This document shows positions 6,928 through 14,667 of a stretch of 20,851 nucleotides of DNA, one piece after another; position 1 is the first letter of the stretch; the number at the start of each line of letters is the position of its first letter. Below the pieces are notes generated by a model. The model searched no databases, had not been told where the DNA came from, and saw nothing but the letters and a program-made list of their open reading frames with translations. Source of the DNA: AR5 sp035762565 (GTDB lineage: Bacteria; Methylomirabilota; Methylomirabilia; Rokubacteriales; CSP1-6); assembly GCA_035762565.1 (NCBI GenBank), contig DASTOJ010000246.1, positions 1 to 20,851 on the forward strand, in the 5' to 3' direction. Position numbers and translations under genes: made by a program.

Positions 6928-7887
6928 GTGAACAATACCCTTCACCCGGAGACTCAGCCGCACGCCGAGGGCATGCTCGATGTCAGCGATGGTAACCGTG
7001 TTCGCTGGGCGGTGTATGGCAACCAATCCGGAAAGCCGGCAGCTGTCGTGCACGGCGGTCCGGGGTCGGGATCCAGCCCGGGAATGGCGCGGATTTTCGA
7101 TCTGCGCCGCTACCGCGTAGTGCTCTTCGACCAGCGGGGCTGCGGCGGCAGCACACCGCACGCGAGTGATCCGGCGACCGACATGCGCCACAACACCACC
7201 GCCCATCTGCTCGTGGATCTGGAGCGGCTACGCGAACATCTCGGCATTGATCGTTGGCTGTTGCTCGGCGGCTCCTGGGGCTCGACCTTGATTCTCGCCT
7301 ATGCCGAGCAGTACCCCAGCCGTGTCTCGGAGATCGTCCTCAACGGCGTCACCACCACCCGGCGGTCCGAGATCGACTGGCTCTATGGCGGCGTTGCCCG
7401 CTTCTTCCCTGAGGCTTGGGAGCGATTCCGGGCCGGTGTGCCCGCGGCCGAGCGAGACGGCAACCTCGTCGCAGCCTACGCTCGGTTGATGAGTAGTCAC
7501 GACCCGCTGGTGACCGCACGGGCCGCGGCCGACTGGTGCGCCTGGGAGGACGCCGTGCTCTCGGGGGAGCCGCACGGTCCAGCCACGCCGTACGGCGACA
7601 GGCCCACGGCGGCGCGGATCGCCTTCGTCCGCATCGCCACTCACTACTTCGCGCACGCCGCGTGGCTCGAGGAAGGGATGCTCCTGCGCAACGCGCATCG
7701 TCTCGCCGGCATACCCGGGGTGCTGCTGCACGGGAGCCAAGACATGAGCAGCCCGCCGGACACGGCCTCGTCCCTCGCGCGAGCGTGGCCCGACGCGCGG
7801 CTCACTCTGGTCTCGGAGGCCGGTCACAAAGGCAGCGCCACCTTGCGCGAGCGGATCGTTGCCGCTCTCGACGCCTTCGCGCGCTGA
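6928..7887 (+). CDS. Proline iminopeptidase-like alpha/beta hydrolase
   Basis: A 319-residue S33-family hydrolase; proline iminopeptidases release N-terminal proline from peptides in the cytoplasm. Visible signatures are VHGGPGSG (41-48), FDQRGCGGS (67-75), NTTAHLLVDLERLREHLGID (89-108) and GGSWGS with the nucleophile Ser116. The catalytic Asp is probably in HGSQDMSSP and the His in SEAGHKGS near the end. I chose the GTG at 6928 because the protein then starts VNNTLHPETQPHAEGMLDV, which aligns with family N-termini; an ATG at 6886 in frame would add 14 residues. This is the only plus-strand gene in the middle block and it is flanked by broken genes, which suggests a separately acquired gene. 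Amide versus ester specificity is unknown. Confidence 0.88.
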   Translation: MNNTLHPETQPHAEGMLDVSDGNRVRWAVYGNQSGKPAAVVHGGPGSGSSPGMARIFDLRRYRVVLFDQRGCGGSTPHASDPATDMRHNTTAHLLVDLERLREHLGIDRWLLLGGSWGSTLILAYAEQYPSRVSEIVLNGVTTTRRSEIDWLYGGVARFFPEAWERFRAGVPAAERDGNLVAAYARLMSSHDPLVTARAAADWCAWEDAVLSGEPHGPATPYGDRPTAARIAFVRIATHYFAHAAWLEEGMLLRNAHRLAGIPGVLLHGSQDMSSPPDTASSLARAWPDARLTLVSEAGHKGSATLRERIVAALDAFAR

Positions 7888-7921
7888 CGCCAAATCGCTT
7901 GTCCCTGCGCAATGCTAGTCG

Positions 7922-7995
7922 GCATAACGCCGGGCCTGAGCTGCGGCTGGAAGCGGGAGCGACGACGGAGCGGACGGCTGTAAGTCGTCTGCTCC
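7922..7995. repeat. Half attC-like motif and a hairpin in the 3' gap of the hydrolase
   Basis: GCATAACGCCG at 7922 resembles the left end of environmental attC sites and of the palindrome at 8431, but no matching right half follows. A separate hairpin is clear at 7967-7979 and 7983-7995 (11 of 13 positions pair, loop GTA). The hairpin lacks a T-tract, so terminator function for the hydrolase gene is uncertain. The rest of 7888-8022 shows nothing recognisable. Confidence 0.35.
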
Positions 7996-8022
7996 AGGCC
8001 TTGGTCAGGCTCTGGTCTCGTT

Positions 8023-8373
8023 TCACTTCCAGATGACGATGGGAATCGAGGAAGTCGCCTTTCTGGCGCCCTCCGTGTACGTGGAGCCTCGCGTCACGAT
8101 CAGATCTACCTTGAGCCGGACCAAATCAGCGGCAAGTACTGGAAGCCGAGCGGAGTTGCCCTCAGCCCAGCGTGATTCGATCAGAAGGTTTCCGCCCTCG
8201 GTCCAGCCGAGCTCCTGGAGCCCGAGCCGGAAGGCCTGCCACAGATGAGCTTCCCATGGGTCCGAGGTCTTCTCTCCGAGGACACCGACGCGGTATACCC
8301 TCGCAACAGCCAGAGTGGCAGCGAGCCTGATTGCGGTACCCCTCGGATATCCTTCGCGACACAGCTTCAGCAT
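8023..8373 (-). pseudogene. ABC_sub_bind substrate-binding protein, N-terminal fragment
   Basis: This frame reads VYRVGVLGEK, then FRLGLQELGWTEGGNLLIES, LPVLAADLVRLKVDLIVTRG, and ends SIPIVIWK. That is the first lobe of the ABC_sub_bind (COG2984) family of exported substrate-binding proteins: VGVL strand, G-x-x-EGxN segment, aA-LVrlkvDvIv. The family should continue with a G-D-P-V-G segment and about 200 more residues, but a stop follows directly, and the other frames downstream do not resume it. The signal peptide also looks damaged. About 100 residues of mature sequence remain, so I call it a truncated gene. An intact relative lies at 10095-11150, so this may be the debris of a duplicated or independently inserted copy. 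Confidence 0.75.
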
Positions 8374-8430
8374 CGGCAGCCGAGTTGAATGCTCACCGCT
8401 CGTGTCCTCGGTGGTCTGCTTCCCCGGTAG

Positions 8431-8512
8431 GCCCAACGCCGCCGTTCACCTGCGGCAGGCCGAGCGACCGCAGAAAGCGAGGCCCGGCGTCAGGTGAAAC
8501 GGCTTGTTCGCC
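8431..8512. repeat. attC-like palindrome (element A)
   Basis: The 82-base segment begins GCCCAAC, a perfect fit to the RYYYAAC box of integron attC sites, and ends GTTCGCC, which keeps the GTT of the GTTRRRY box but not all of the rest. Inside, CCGTTCACCTG pairs with CAGGTGAAACGG with one unpaired A, similar to the extrahelical bases that direct attC recombination. The central part is less ordered. It lies 79 bases 3' of the beta-lactamase-fold gene on the minus strand. I call it attC-like rather than attC because one end box is imperfect and no integrase is present. Confidence 0.45.
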
Positions 8513-8591
8513 GCAGCCGTGGACGCGGCCATCTTCGACAGGTCATCCTCGCCGTTCCCAAACGGGGAATAGGAAGCAGGCGTTTTTCGCC

Positions 8592-9908
8592 TCATTGAGG
8601 TCGCGCCCCAAGCACGTCCACGACGCTTCGCCACAGGGCGATGGTCTCCTCGTTGGGATCGTCCGCCCGCTCGCGCACAGCCGTGTGAACCATGACGAGG
8701 CGGCTCGCCGGATCGACGTAGATGGCTTGGCCATGCACGCCGATCAGGGCGAACATTCGGCGCTCGCCGGGAAAGATCCAGGTCTGATAGCCATAGCCGA
8801 AGCCGGTGCGTTGCCATACTCTCTCGAGGTGCCAGTCGCTCGGGGCGATGGTCGTAGCCGCGTACAACCACTCCTTCGGGATGATCTGTCGGTCGCCGAG
8901 CCGACCGTCGTGCGCGAGCAGCAAACCGAGCCGCGCGTAGTCGCGCAGCACCGCGTTGAGACAGCAGTAGGTCGCCTCCTGCCCCGAGGCGTCGATAATC
9001 CAGGTGGCGTCTGCTTCGGCCCCGATTGGCTCCCAGATCCTGTCCCGGAAGTACTCGGCCACTGGCCGCCCGACCACGCCTCGAAGGACCAGACCAAGCA
9101 CCTGGGTCTCGACGGATGCGTAGGAGAACAGGGCGCCGCTCCAGCGGACACGTTCGTTGTACGGCCTCACGGCCTCCACGCCGCCCGGGCCGTCCTGGAG
9201 CACCGTCACGGCGAACAGCCGGGCGACATCGTCCTGACCGGAATAGTTCTCGCGAAAGCGGACGCCCGAGGACATCTGCAACAGGTGTCGGAGCGACGTG
9301 CGGCCGTACTCGGTGTCAGCGAGCGCGGGCACGTAGGACCCGGCCGGATCGTCTACCGAACGGATGAGGTTCTCAGCGATCGCGAGCCCGACCAGCATGG
9401 CCGTGACCGTCTTGGCCATCGAAAACGACGTGAAGCGATGCCGATCCGTCCGCGCATACTGATAGCGCTCGACAAGGATGGTGTCACCGCGTGCGATCAG
9501 GAGTCCGGTGGCCGGGTTGCGCGCAAGGTAGTCGTCGAGTGAGCGGGTCTCGGCCTGGTACTCGTAACGCAGGGCAGGCTCGGTGGGCGCACGGAGCAGC
9601 CGTGACGGCGAGGCGGCCCGTCGGATCGTCCGACCCTCCAGCAGTTGGTCGTAGTGGCTGAACATGCCGACGAAGAAACGGAGGCGATTGATCGCCTTGA
9701 CCGGATAGTCCTCGTTCGAACCGTACTCTTGGGCGTTCGGGCCGCCCACGTCGAAATGAGGCGCCGACCTGCCCAACGACTCGGCTGGGGACGGTCTGGT
9801 CTCTGCGGCGCGGTTCTCGCGTGGTCGCGTCGGCGACGCACAGCCGAGCGTCACGATGAGGACGCTGAGGATCAGCCAACCTCTGTGCAGAGGTCTCGTC
9901 AGCCTCAT
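8592..9908 (-). CDS. Beta-lactamase-fold serine hydrolase lipoprotein
   Basis: A 438-residue exported protein of the class C beta-lactamase/penicillin-binding-protein superfamily. The N-terminus has a hydrophobic stretch ending in the lipobox VTLGC (Cys23). The SxxK motif is SMAK (Ser163, Lys166); the second motif is YAS (Tyr263), and HGQ in GVHGQAIY probably takes the KTG position. The FTSFSMAKT context and MSSGVRFRENY segment are typical of the 6-aminohexanoate-dimer hydrolase (NylB) and esterase branch rather than of true antibiotic resistance enzymes, so an amidase or esterase at the membrane is more likely. It lies alone on the minus strand between two attC-like palindromes, with about 80-90 bases of spacer on each side, which is the layout of a gene cassette. 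Confidence 0.88.
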   Translation of the reverse strand: MRLTRPLHRGWLILSVLIVTLGCASPTRPRENRAAETRPSPAESLGRSAPHFDVGGPNAQEYGSNEDYPVKAINRLRFFVGMFSHYDQLLEGRTIRRAASPSRLLRAPTEPALRYEYQAETRSLDDYLARNPATGLLIARGDTILVERYQYARTDRHRFTSFSMAKTVTAMLVGLAIAENLIRSVDDPAGSYVPALADTEYGRTSLRHLLQMSSGVRFRENYSGQDDVARLFAVTVLQDGPGGVEAVRPYNERVRWSGALFSYASVETQVLGLVLRGVVGRPVAEYFRDRIWEPIGAEADATWIIDASGQEATYCCLNAVLRDYARLGLLLAHDGRLGDRQIIPKEWLYAATTIAPSDWHLERVWQRTGFGYGYQTWIFPGERRMFALIGVHGQAIYVDPASRLVMVHTAVRERADDPNEETIALWRSVVDVLGARPQ

Positions 9909-9998
9909 GACCGCATCGTCCGATGTTGAGTGATCACGACCTCTCCTGGCCCCCTCACCCAGTTCTGCCCTCGGTCATGGCCATCGCTTCTCCTGTGC

Positions 9999-10055
9999 GG
10001 CGAACGCCGCGGTGAGCGGCGCGCGAAGCGCGTCCGCTCGACTGCGAGGTTATGC
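9999..10055. repeat. attC-like palindrome (element B)
   Basis: A 57-base imperfect palindrome running from GGCGAAC to GTTATGC. The core hairpin is GAGCGG-CGCGC, loop GAA, GCGCG-T-CCGCTC with one extrahelical T. The outer arms pair at about 8 of 12 positions. Size, end triplets AAC/GTT and a bulged base inside the stem all fit small attC sites. It begins 40 bases beyond the stop of the intact ABC_sub_bind gene, the expected place for the attC of a cassette. A simple intergenic hairpin is the alternative. The rest of 9909-10094 shows no gene. Confidence 0.45.
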
Positions 10056-10094
10056 GGTCGCGCGGGAAGTCGCTTGCATGTTTTTGCGGCCCCG

Positions 10095-11150
10095 TCAGCG
10101 GATCACCTCATCCGCGCGAAGGAGCACCGACTGCGGAATGGTAAGGCCGACCGCGCTCGCCGTTTCAAGATTGATGACCATCCGTAATCGGGCTGGCAGC
10201 TCTACCGGAAGATCCGCGGGCTTGGCACCCTTGAGGACCCTGTCGACAAGGACCGCCGCGGAGCGATACACCTCGGCGACCAGTGGACCGTAGGACAGGA
10301 GGACGCCTTGCCGAGCATAGGGTTCCCAGAACGTTACCGTTGGCACCCGCTTAGCCCGAGCAACATCCCAGATCCTCTGCATGTCACGAGGAGCCACTGG
10401 CAACGGGTGCAGGAGAAACGCGTGAGCACGCTGATCAAGAGCCACCGCTAGGGCAGGCTCAACGTCCTTCGGTGCTCGCACGCTGATGCGGTGTAGCTCG
10501 ATCCGCAAGGGTCGGCTCGCCGCAGCGAGCTGCTCATCGATGGAGATCAGAGCACGGTTCGTGGGATCCCACAGCACAGCGAGGCGCGAGACGCCGGGCG
10601 CGATCTCCTTAAGCAGCTCAATGGCCTTCACCACAACGTCGACGGTCGGAAACATTGCGACGCCGGTGATGTTACCTCCGGGCCGTGCCAAGCTCGCCAC
10701 GAGCCCGTTGCCAACTGGGTCCCCCACGCCCACCATGACGATCGGGACCGTGGTCGTCGCCTGTTTCGCCGCTAAGCTTTGGGGCGTCCCTTCGCTGACT
10801 AGGACGTCAATGTTGAGGCGGGCCAACTCGATGGCAAGGTCAGGGAGGCGATCGAACTGCCCGATCGCGTCACGGCATTCAAGGACGAGGTTCCGGCCTT
10901 CGAGGTAACCAAGCTCACGTAACCGCTGCAGGAACGGGCCGTTCGTATCGAGAGACTGTCCGCACGGACGGTAGCTGAGAAACCCCAGGCGGTAAGGCTT
11001 GCCTGACTGCTGTGCAGCGGCGCTGCGAAACGCAAGAAGGGGGACCAAGACAAGGATCAGCACAAAGACTGTGCCGGACCGTCGGGTGATCACACGCACC
11101 GCCCGGTCCAGAGCGAATCTCGGGCTTTCAGGCCGACGTCTCATCCGCAT
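10095..11150 (-). CDS. ABC_sub_bind family substrate-binding protein
   Basis: An exported two-lobe binding protein of the COG2984/ABC_sub_bind family, 351 residues from the ATG at 11150. After an arginine-rich start, a hydrophobic core (about 27-41) leads to SAAAQQ, a likely signal peptidase I site near residue 46. Family hallmarks follow: GKPYRLGFLSY, LRELGYLEGRNLVLE, a VLVSEGTPQSLAAKQATTTVP segment, GDPVGNGLVASLARPGGNIT, and near the C-terminus LPVELPARLRMVINLETASA. Such proteins are common as orphans in soil bacteria, and ligands are mostly unknown (some homologues bind aromatic amino acids or sugars). No permease or ATPase gene lies nearby. A later GTG (VRVITRRSG) would give a more usual signal-peptide length. 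A related broken copy is at 8023. Confidence 0.88.
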   Translation of the reverse strand: MRMRRRPESPRFALDRAVRVITRRSGTVFVLILVLVPLLAFRSAAAQQSGKPYRLGFLSYRPCGQSLDTNGPFLQRLRELGYLEGRNLVLECRDAIGQFDRLPDLAIELARLNIDVLVSEGTPQSLAAKQATTTVPIVMVGVGDPVGNGLVASLARPGGNITGVAMFPTVDVVVKAIELLKEIAPGVSRLAVLWDPTNRALISIDEQLAAASRPLRIELHRISVRAPKDVEPALAVALDQRAHAFLLHPLPVAPRDMQRIWDVARAKRVPTVTFWEPYARQGVLLSYGPLVAEVYRSAAVLVDRVLKGAKPADLPVELPARLRMVINLETASAVGLTIPQSVLLRADEVIR

Positions 11151-11470
11151 AACGACAATTCGACTGCAACGCTGCGCCTCTACCGCGAGATGCCGTATCC
11201 ACAGGTGGATGCCAGGCATTCGCATCTGGATGCCCGCCGGCATCTGCGGGTGGATGCTGGTCGTGGCATCTACCATCAGATGCTCGCCCTCCTGCAATCC
11301 GGCGTCCGGCACGCTCCGGGCCTCCAGGCCAAGTGCGCTCGCGCGATCCTATCGCAGTTCTCCACACACTTCCGTCGGGATTCCCGGTCCCGCCTGCCTG
11401 CTTGACCCGCCGGCGAGGTGATTGGCCCGGCCAACCATCGTAGGAGGCGCCGTATGGTCGTGGCCTTCTC
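11151..11470. other. 320-base gap upstream of the ABC_sub_bind gene
   Basis: No convincing gene is present. Frames are open on both strands but the translations are low in family-like sequence and mirror the repeated GGATGC/GCATC words. The left part (11197-11283) holds a cluster of short palindromes, listed separately. The right part (11284-11470) shows no obvious structure up to the helicase stop. Promoter elements for the ABC_sub_bind gene must lie here but I cannot place them. Confidence 0.5.
11197..11283. repeat. Cluster of four short palindromes upstream of ABC_sub_bind
   Basis: Four inverted repeats lie in 87 bases: ATCCAC-AG-GTGGAT (11197-11210), GCATC-TG-GATGC (11222-11233), GCATC with GATGC across 8 bases (11240-11257), and GCATCT-ACCATC-AGATGC (11266-11283). 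Centres are about 24, 21 and 26 bases apart. The set lies 47 bases upstream of the chosen ATG, where operators are expected. Function is inferred from position and symmetry only. Confidence 0.6.
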
Positions 11471-14071
11471 TCAAATGAGCGCGCTCTCCAGCACGATCCC
11501 CCGGTCGATCGTCCGCGCCGCCTGGGCCAGCAGGCGGGCCACGGCCACCGGCACCTCGGGGCTGTCCGCCAGCTGGCGCAGCAGGTCGATGAGCCGCCGC
11601 ATCGCCCGGATCAGATCGCCCTCGTGGCCGCCGAACGCCCCCTGCACGATCCCCGACCAGTCGTCGTCGCCCGAGGCCCAGCGGTAGACGGCCGGCATGA
11701 ACCCCGGCTGCACGCTGATCGGCATGGCCAGGTGCCGGGCCCGCTGGGCCTGGAAGACCGCGTCGGCGACCGCGATGAGCTGGTCGACCTTGCGCTTGAG
11801 CTTGCCGTGCTTCTTCATGAACGTGCGGGCGATCATGGGCTCGCCGGAGCGCGACTCCTCGAGCAGGGCCGAGACGAGCGCGGCTGCCTCGGCCAGCGTG
11901 ACGTCGTCGAAGAGCCGCCGCCACACGGCCTCGGCCACCATCAGCTCGTTGTCGTGGCGCAGGCTGGCGATGAGGCGGCCCTTGGGCTCGAGCGCCCGCT
12001 CGTGCACGGCCCCGAACTGCTCGAGCACCTCGACCACGCGCAAAAATTCCTGCCAGTACGCGCCACGGAACGCCTCCAATCCTTCCTGCCGCTGGCGCAG
12101 CCGCTCCTCCAGGCGCTCGAGCTCGCGCCACGCGCGGTCGCAGCTGGCCGTGGCGCCCCACGGGCAGCGATGGCACTCGACCGCCGAGAGCGTGGCCTCC
12201 GGCCCCTGGGTGCGCTCGCGCTCCATCAGCTCGGGCACCGCGAGTCGGCCCAGTTGCTCGGCCAGCATGCGCAGGCCGCGGCCGTCGTGCCGGCCCTCGC
12301 GGTACGCATCGCGCGGGACGTGCAGCGGCGGCGTGGCCCAGAAGACGCGCTTGACCACCCCGCTCTTGAGGCGGACGACCGCGCCGTGCGGCAGCAGCGC
12401 GTCGAACAGCACGCGGTGGCCGCGGATCGCGTGCACACGCAGGATCAGCGCCAGGCTCGGCCCCCCCTTGCGGCGGACGAGCGCCAGCCGTCCCGGCTCG
12501 GCCTCCACCGGCGTGCGCTCGCCGCGGCGGCCGCCGCGGCCCGTCGCCTGCCGGCGCGCCTCCACCTCCTGGCGCGCGCGGCGGTAACGGCCGATGCGCG
12601 CGAAGTCGCCGCAGGGCGCCGCGTACTGCCGGGCCTCGGCCAGCGCCTGCTCCAGCGACCGGATCTCGGCCTCCATCTCCCGGATGCGCTTGAGGTTCTG
12701 GTACTGGCCGAACGAGGATTCGATACGCCGGCGGATGACGTCGGGCTCGGCGCCGGTGCCGATCAGGGCGGCGGCCGAGCCGTAGCCGAGCTTGAAGCGG
12801 CTCTCGATCGGCTCCGGCGAGCCGTCGACCACGCGGATCACGTCCTCCAGCCCGTCGCGGGCGTCGAGCGCGATCACGCACTGGCCCTCGGGGTCGATGC
12901 CGCGCCGCCCCGCCCGCCCCGCCATCTGGGTCAGCTCGTTGTGGGTGAGCGAGCGGAAGCCGCGGTCCGTCCGCTTGGTGAGGCCCTGGAGCACCACCGC
13001 GCGGGCGGGCATGTGGATGCCGAGGGACATGGTCTCGGTGGCGAAGACCACCTTGCAGAGGCCGCGCTCGAAGAGCGACTCGATCAGCCGCTTGAGACCG
13101 GGCAGGATGCCGGCGTGGTGCAGCGCGACCCCGAGGCGGAGCCCGCGGAACACCGACTGGCTCAGCGTGGACTCGCCGAGCGCCGGCTGATCGGCCAGCG
13201 CCTGCGCGATCGTCTCGTCCACCTCGCGCCGCTGCTCGCGCGTGATCAGCGGCTTGCCCTCCGACAGCACGTCCTCCAGCGCCCGCTCGCAGCCCGCCCG
13301 GCTGAAGATGAAGTAGATGGCCGGCAGCCAGCGCCGCTGCTCGAGCGCCTCGATCATCACGGTGGGGTCCACCACCCGCCGGGTGTACCAGCGCGTGCGG
13401 TCGTCGGCGCCGCGCGGCTCGTCGCCCACCACGCGGGCCCGGCCCCGCCGCACCTCGGCGAAGTCGTGGACGTCGCCGGCGAGGTCGGCCACCGAGTAGT
13501 GCAGCGGCACCGGCCGCTGGGGATGGTAGATGGGCACGATGGGCCGGTGCACGAGCGAGATCCAGTCGGCGATCTCCTTGACGTTGGCCACGGTGGCCGA
13601 CAGCCCCACCAGCAGCACTCCGGGCGGCGCGGCCACGATGATCTCCTCCCAGACGGTCCCGCGCCCCTCGTCGCCCATGTAGTGGCACTCGTCCAGCACG
13701 ATGTGCTTGAGGTTGTCGAAGCCGCTGCCGTACAGCGCGTTGCGCAGGATCTCGGTCGTCATGACGACGATCGGCGCGTGCGGGTTCACCTTGACGTCGC
13801 CGGTGAGGAGGCCGACCTTGTCCTCGCCGTAGGCGCGGCTGAAGTCGCCGAACTTCTGGTTGCTGAGCGCCTTGAGCGGGGTGGTGTAGGCCACCCGCTG
13901 CCCGGCCTCGAGCGCCGCCATGATCGCGAACTCGGCCACGAGCGTCTTGCCGGCGCCCGTCGGCGCCGAGACGATCACCGATTGATCCCCGGCGAGGGCC
14001 CGGATCGCCTCCACCTGGAAGTCGTCCAGCGCGAAGGGATAGCGGGCGCGGAAGCGCTCGACGAGGTCCAT
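11471..14071 (-). CDS. SKI2/HelY-like DExH-box RNA helicase
   Basis: An 866-residue superfamily 2 helicase of the Ski2/Mtr4 type, related to actinobacterial HelY; such proteins unwind RNA with ATP, often in RNA processing or decay. Motifs in order: DDFQ (16-19), Walker A APTGAGKT (36-43), TPLKALSNQ (64-72), DECHY (127-131), LSAT (157-160), and motif VI QMAGRAGRRGID near residue 380-392. A coiled-coil-like linker and a C-terminal helical (DSHCT-type) domain with MAISVQPGF-like ending follow. A cluster CHRCPWGATASC lies near residues 633-645, at the place where HelY homologues also carry CxxC. I start at the ATG giving MDLVERFRARYPF, which fits the family; an upstream ATG would overlap the start of the divergent gene on the other strand. 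It stands alone as a transcript. Confidence 0.9.
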   Translation of the reverse strand: MDLVERFRARYPFALDDFQVEAIRALAGDQSVIVSAPTGAGKTLVAEFAIMAALEAGQRVAYTTPLKALSNQKFGDFSRAYGEDKVGLLTGDVKVNPHAPIVVMTTEILRNALYGSGFDNLKHIVLDECHYMGDEGRGTVWEEIIVAAPPGVLLVGLSATVANVKEIADWISLVHRPIVPIYHPQRPVPLHYSVADLAGDVHDFAEVRRGRARVVGDEPRGADDRTRWYTRRVVDPTVMIEALEQRRWLPAIYFIFSRAGCERALEDVLSEGKPLITREQRREVDETIAQALADQPALGESTLSQSVFRGLRLGVALHHAGILPGLKRLIESLFERGLCKVVFATETMSLGIHMPARAVVLQGLTKRTDRGFRSLTHNELTQMAGRAGRRGIDPEGQCVIALDARDGLEDVIRVVDGSPEPIESRFKLGYGSAAALIGTGAEPDVIRRRIESSFGQYQNLKRIREMEAEIRSLEQALAEARQYAAPCGDFARIGRYRRARQEVEARRQATGRGGRRGERTPVEAEPGRLALVRRKGGPSLALILRVHAIRGHRVLFDALLPHGAVVRLKSGVVKRVFWATPPLHVPRDAYREGRHDGRGLRMLAEQLGRLAVPELMERERTQGPEATLSAVECHRCPWGATASCDRAWRELERLEERLRQRQEGLEAFRGAYWQEFLRVVEVLEQFGAVHERALEPKGRLIASLRHDNELMVAEAVWRRLFDDVTLAEAAALVSALLEESRSGEPMIARTFMKKHGKLKRKVDQLIAVADAVFQAQRARHLAMPISVQPGFMPAVYRWASGDDDWSGIVQGAFGGHEGDLIRAMRRLIDLLRQLADSPEVPVAVARLLAQAARTIDRGIVLESALI

Positions 14072-14081
14072 CCATCCCACG

Positions 14082-14110
14082 GTATCACGCGGCCGACGAC
14101 GGAGTAGAAT
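14082..14110 (+). promoter_or_regulatory. Possible promoter giving a near-leaderless mRNA
   Basis: TAGAAT at 14105-14110 matches the TATAAT -10 consensus at five of six bases and sits only seven bases before the ATG at 14118. Transcription would then start at or next to the ATG. No Shine-Dalgarno sequence is present. A weak -35 (GTATCA, about 14082-14087) lies at suitable spacing. The helicase start on the other strand is only about 46 bases away, so the divergent promoters must overlap. Confidence 0.35.
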
Positions 14111-14117
14111 CGGGGCC

Positions 14118-14654
14118 ATGATCGTCTACCAGATCGCCGTCACGCCGGTGGAGGACTACGTCGCCAAGCGCGAGCCGCACCGGCGCGCCCACATCGAGCG
14201 GCTGCAGGGCCTGCGCGCCGCCGGCATCCTGCTGGCCGGCGGGCCCGCCCCCGACGGCAGCGCGGTCGACCTGATCTATCGACTCCAGCGTCCGGATCAG
14301 ATCAAGCACGCGATGGAGGAGGACCCCTACTGGGTGGGCGGCGCCTGGACGCGCTACGAGCCGCGCTCGTTCGCGCAGTTCGTGGAGCCGTGGGAGATGG
14401 TGCCGGTGGTGCTGGACGGCTCCCGCGCGGTGACGATCGTCGAGGGCCCGGTCGTCCAGCACGACATGGCCCAGTTCGCGCTGATCGAGCTGCGCGGCGC
14501 CGGCCGCCTGCACCTGGGCGGCTTCTTCGAGGACGGCCAGACGTGGGCGCTCATGAAGACCGCCGACCCCGCCGAGGCGCGCGGCTGGTTCGCCGACACC
14601 GGCTTCTGGCAGGCCGACGCCCTCACCACCCGGACCCTGCTCCACGTGCTGTAG
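14118..14654 (+). CDS. Tandem YCII-domain protein
   Basis: A 178-residue protein made of two ferredoxin-like YCII/dimeric alpha-beta barrel repeats. The first (about 1-95) has the classic KREPHRRAHIERLQGLRAAG segment followed by LLAGGPAPDGSAVDLIYRLQ and the EEDPYWVGGAW stretch. The second (about 97-178) repeats the pattern in weaker form: LIELRGAGRLHLGGFFEDGQ, then KTADPAEARGWFADTGFWQA. YCII domains act as small cytoplasmic enzymes or substrate-binding modules; a His-Asp pair is catalytic in some, and His22 with an Asp near DPYW may fill that role in repeat one. The second repeat lacks the clear His. The function is unknown. It is followed after 13 bases by aroM, suggesting a two-gene operon. 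Confidence 0.82.
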   Translation: MIVYQIAVTPVEDYVAKREPHRRAHIERLQGLRAAGILLAGGPAPDGSAVDLIYRLQRPDQIKHAMEEDPYWVGGAWTRYEPRSFAQFVEPWEMVPVVLDGSRAVTIVEGPVVQHDMAQFALIELRGAGRLHLGGFFEDGQTWALMKTADPAEARGWFADTGFWQADALTTRTLLHVL

Positions 14655-14667
14655 GGAGGGAGACGCC

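Noticed and set aside
8331..9542. 403-codon plus-strand open frame
   Set aside because: Antisense to the serine hydrolase with SMAK and YAS motifs; no protein features of its own.
11190..11405. 71-codon plus-strand open frame upstream of the ABC_sub_bind gene
   Set aside because: The repeated VDAR/LDAR words come from the GGATGC palindromes; there is no ribosome binding site and no recognised family.
11624..14107. 827-codon plus-strand open frame
   Set aside because: Shadow of the helicase gene; composition is rich in A, R, H, L and V with no motifs.
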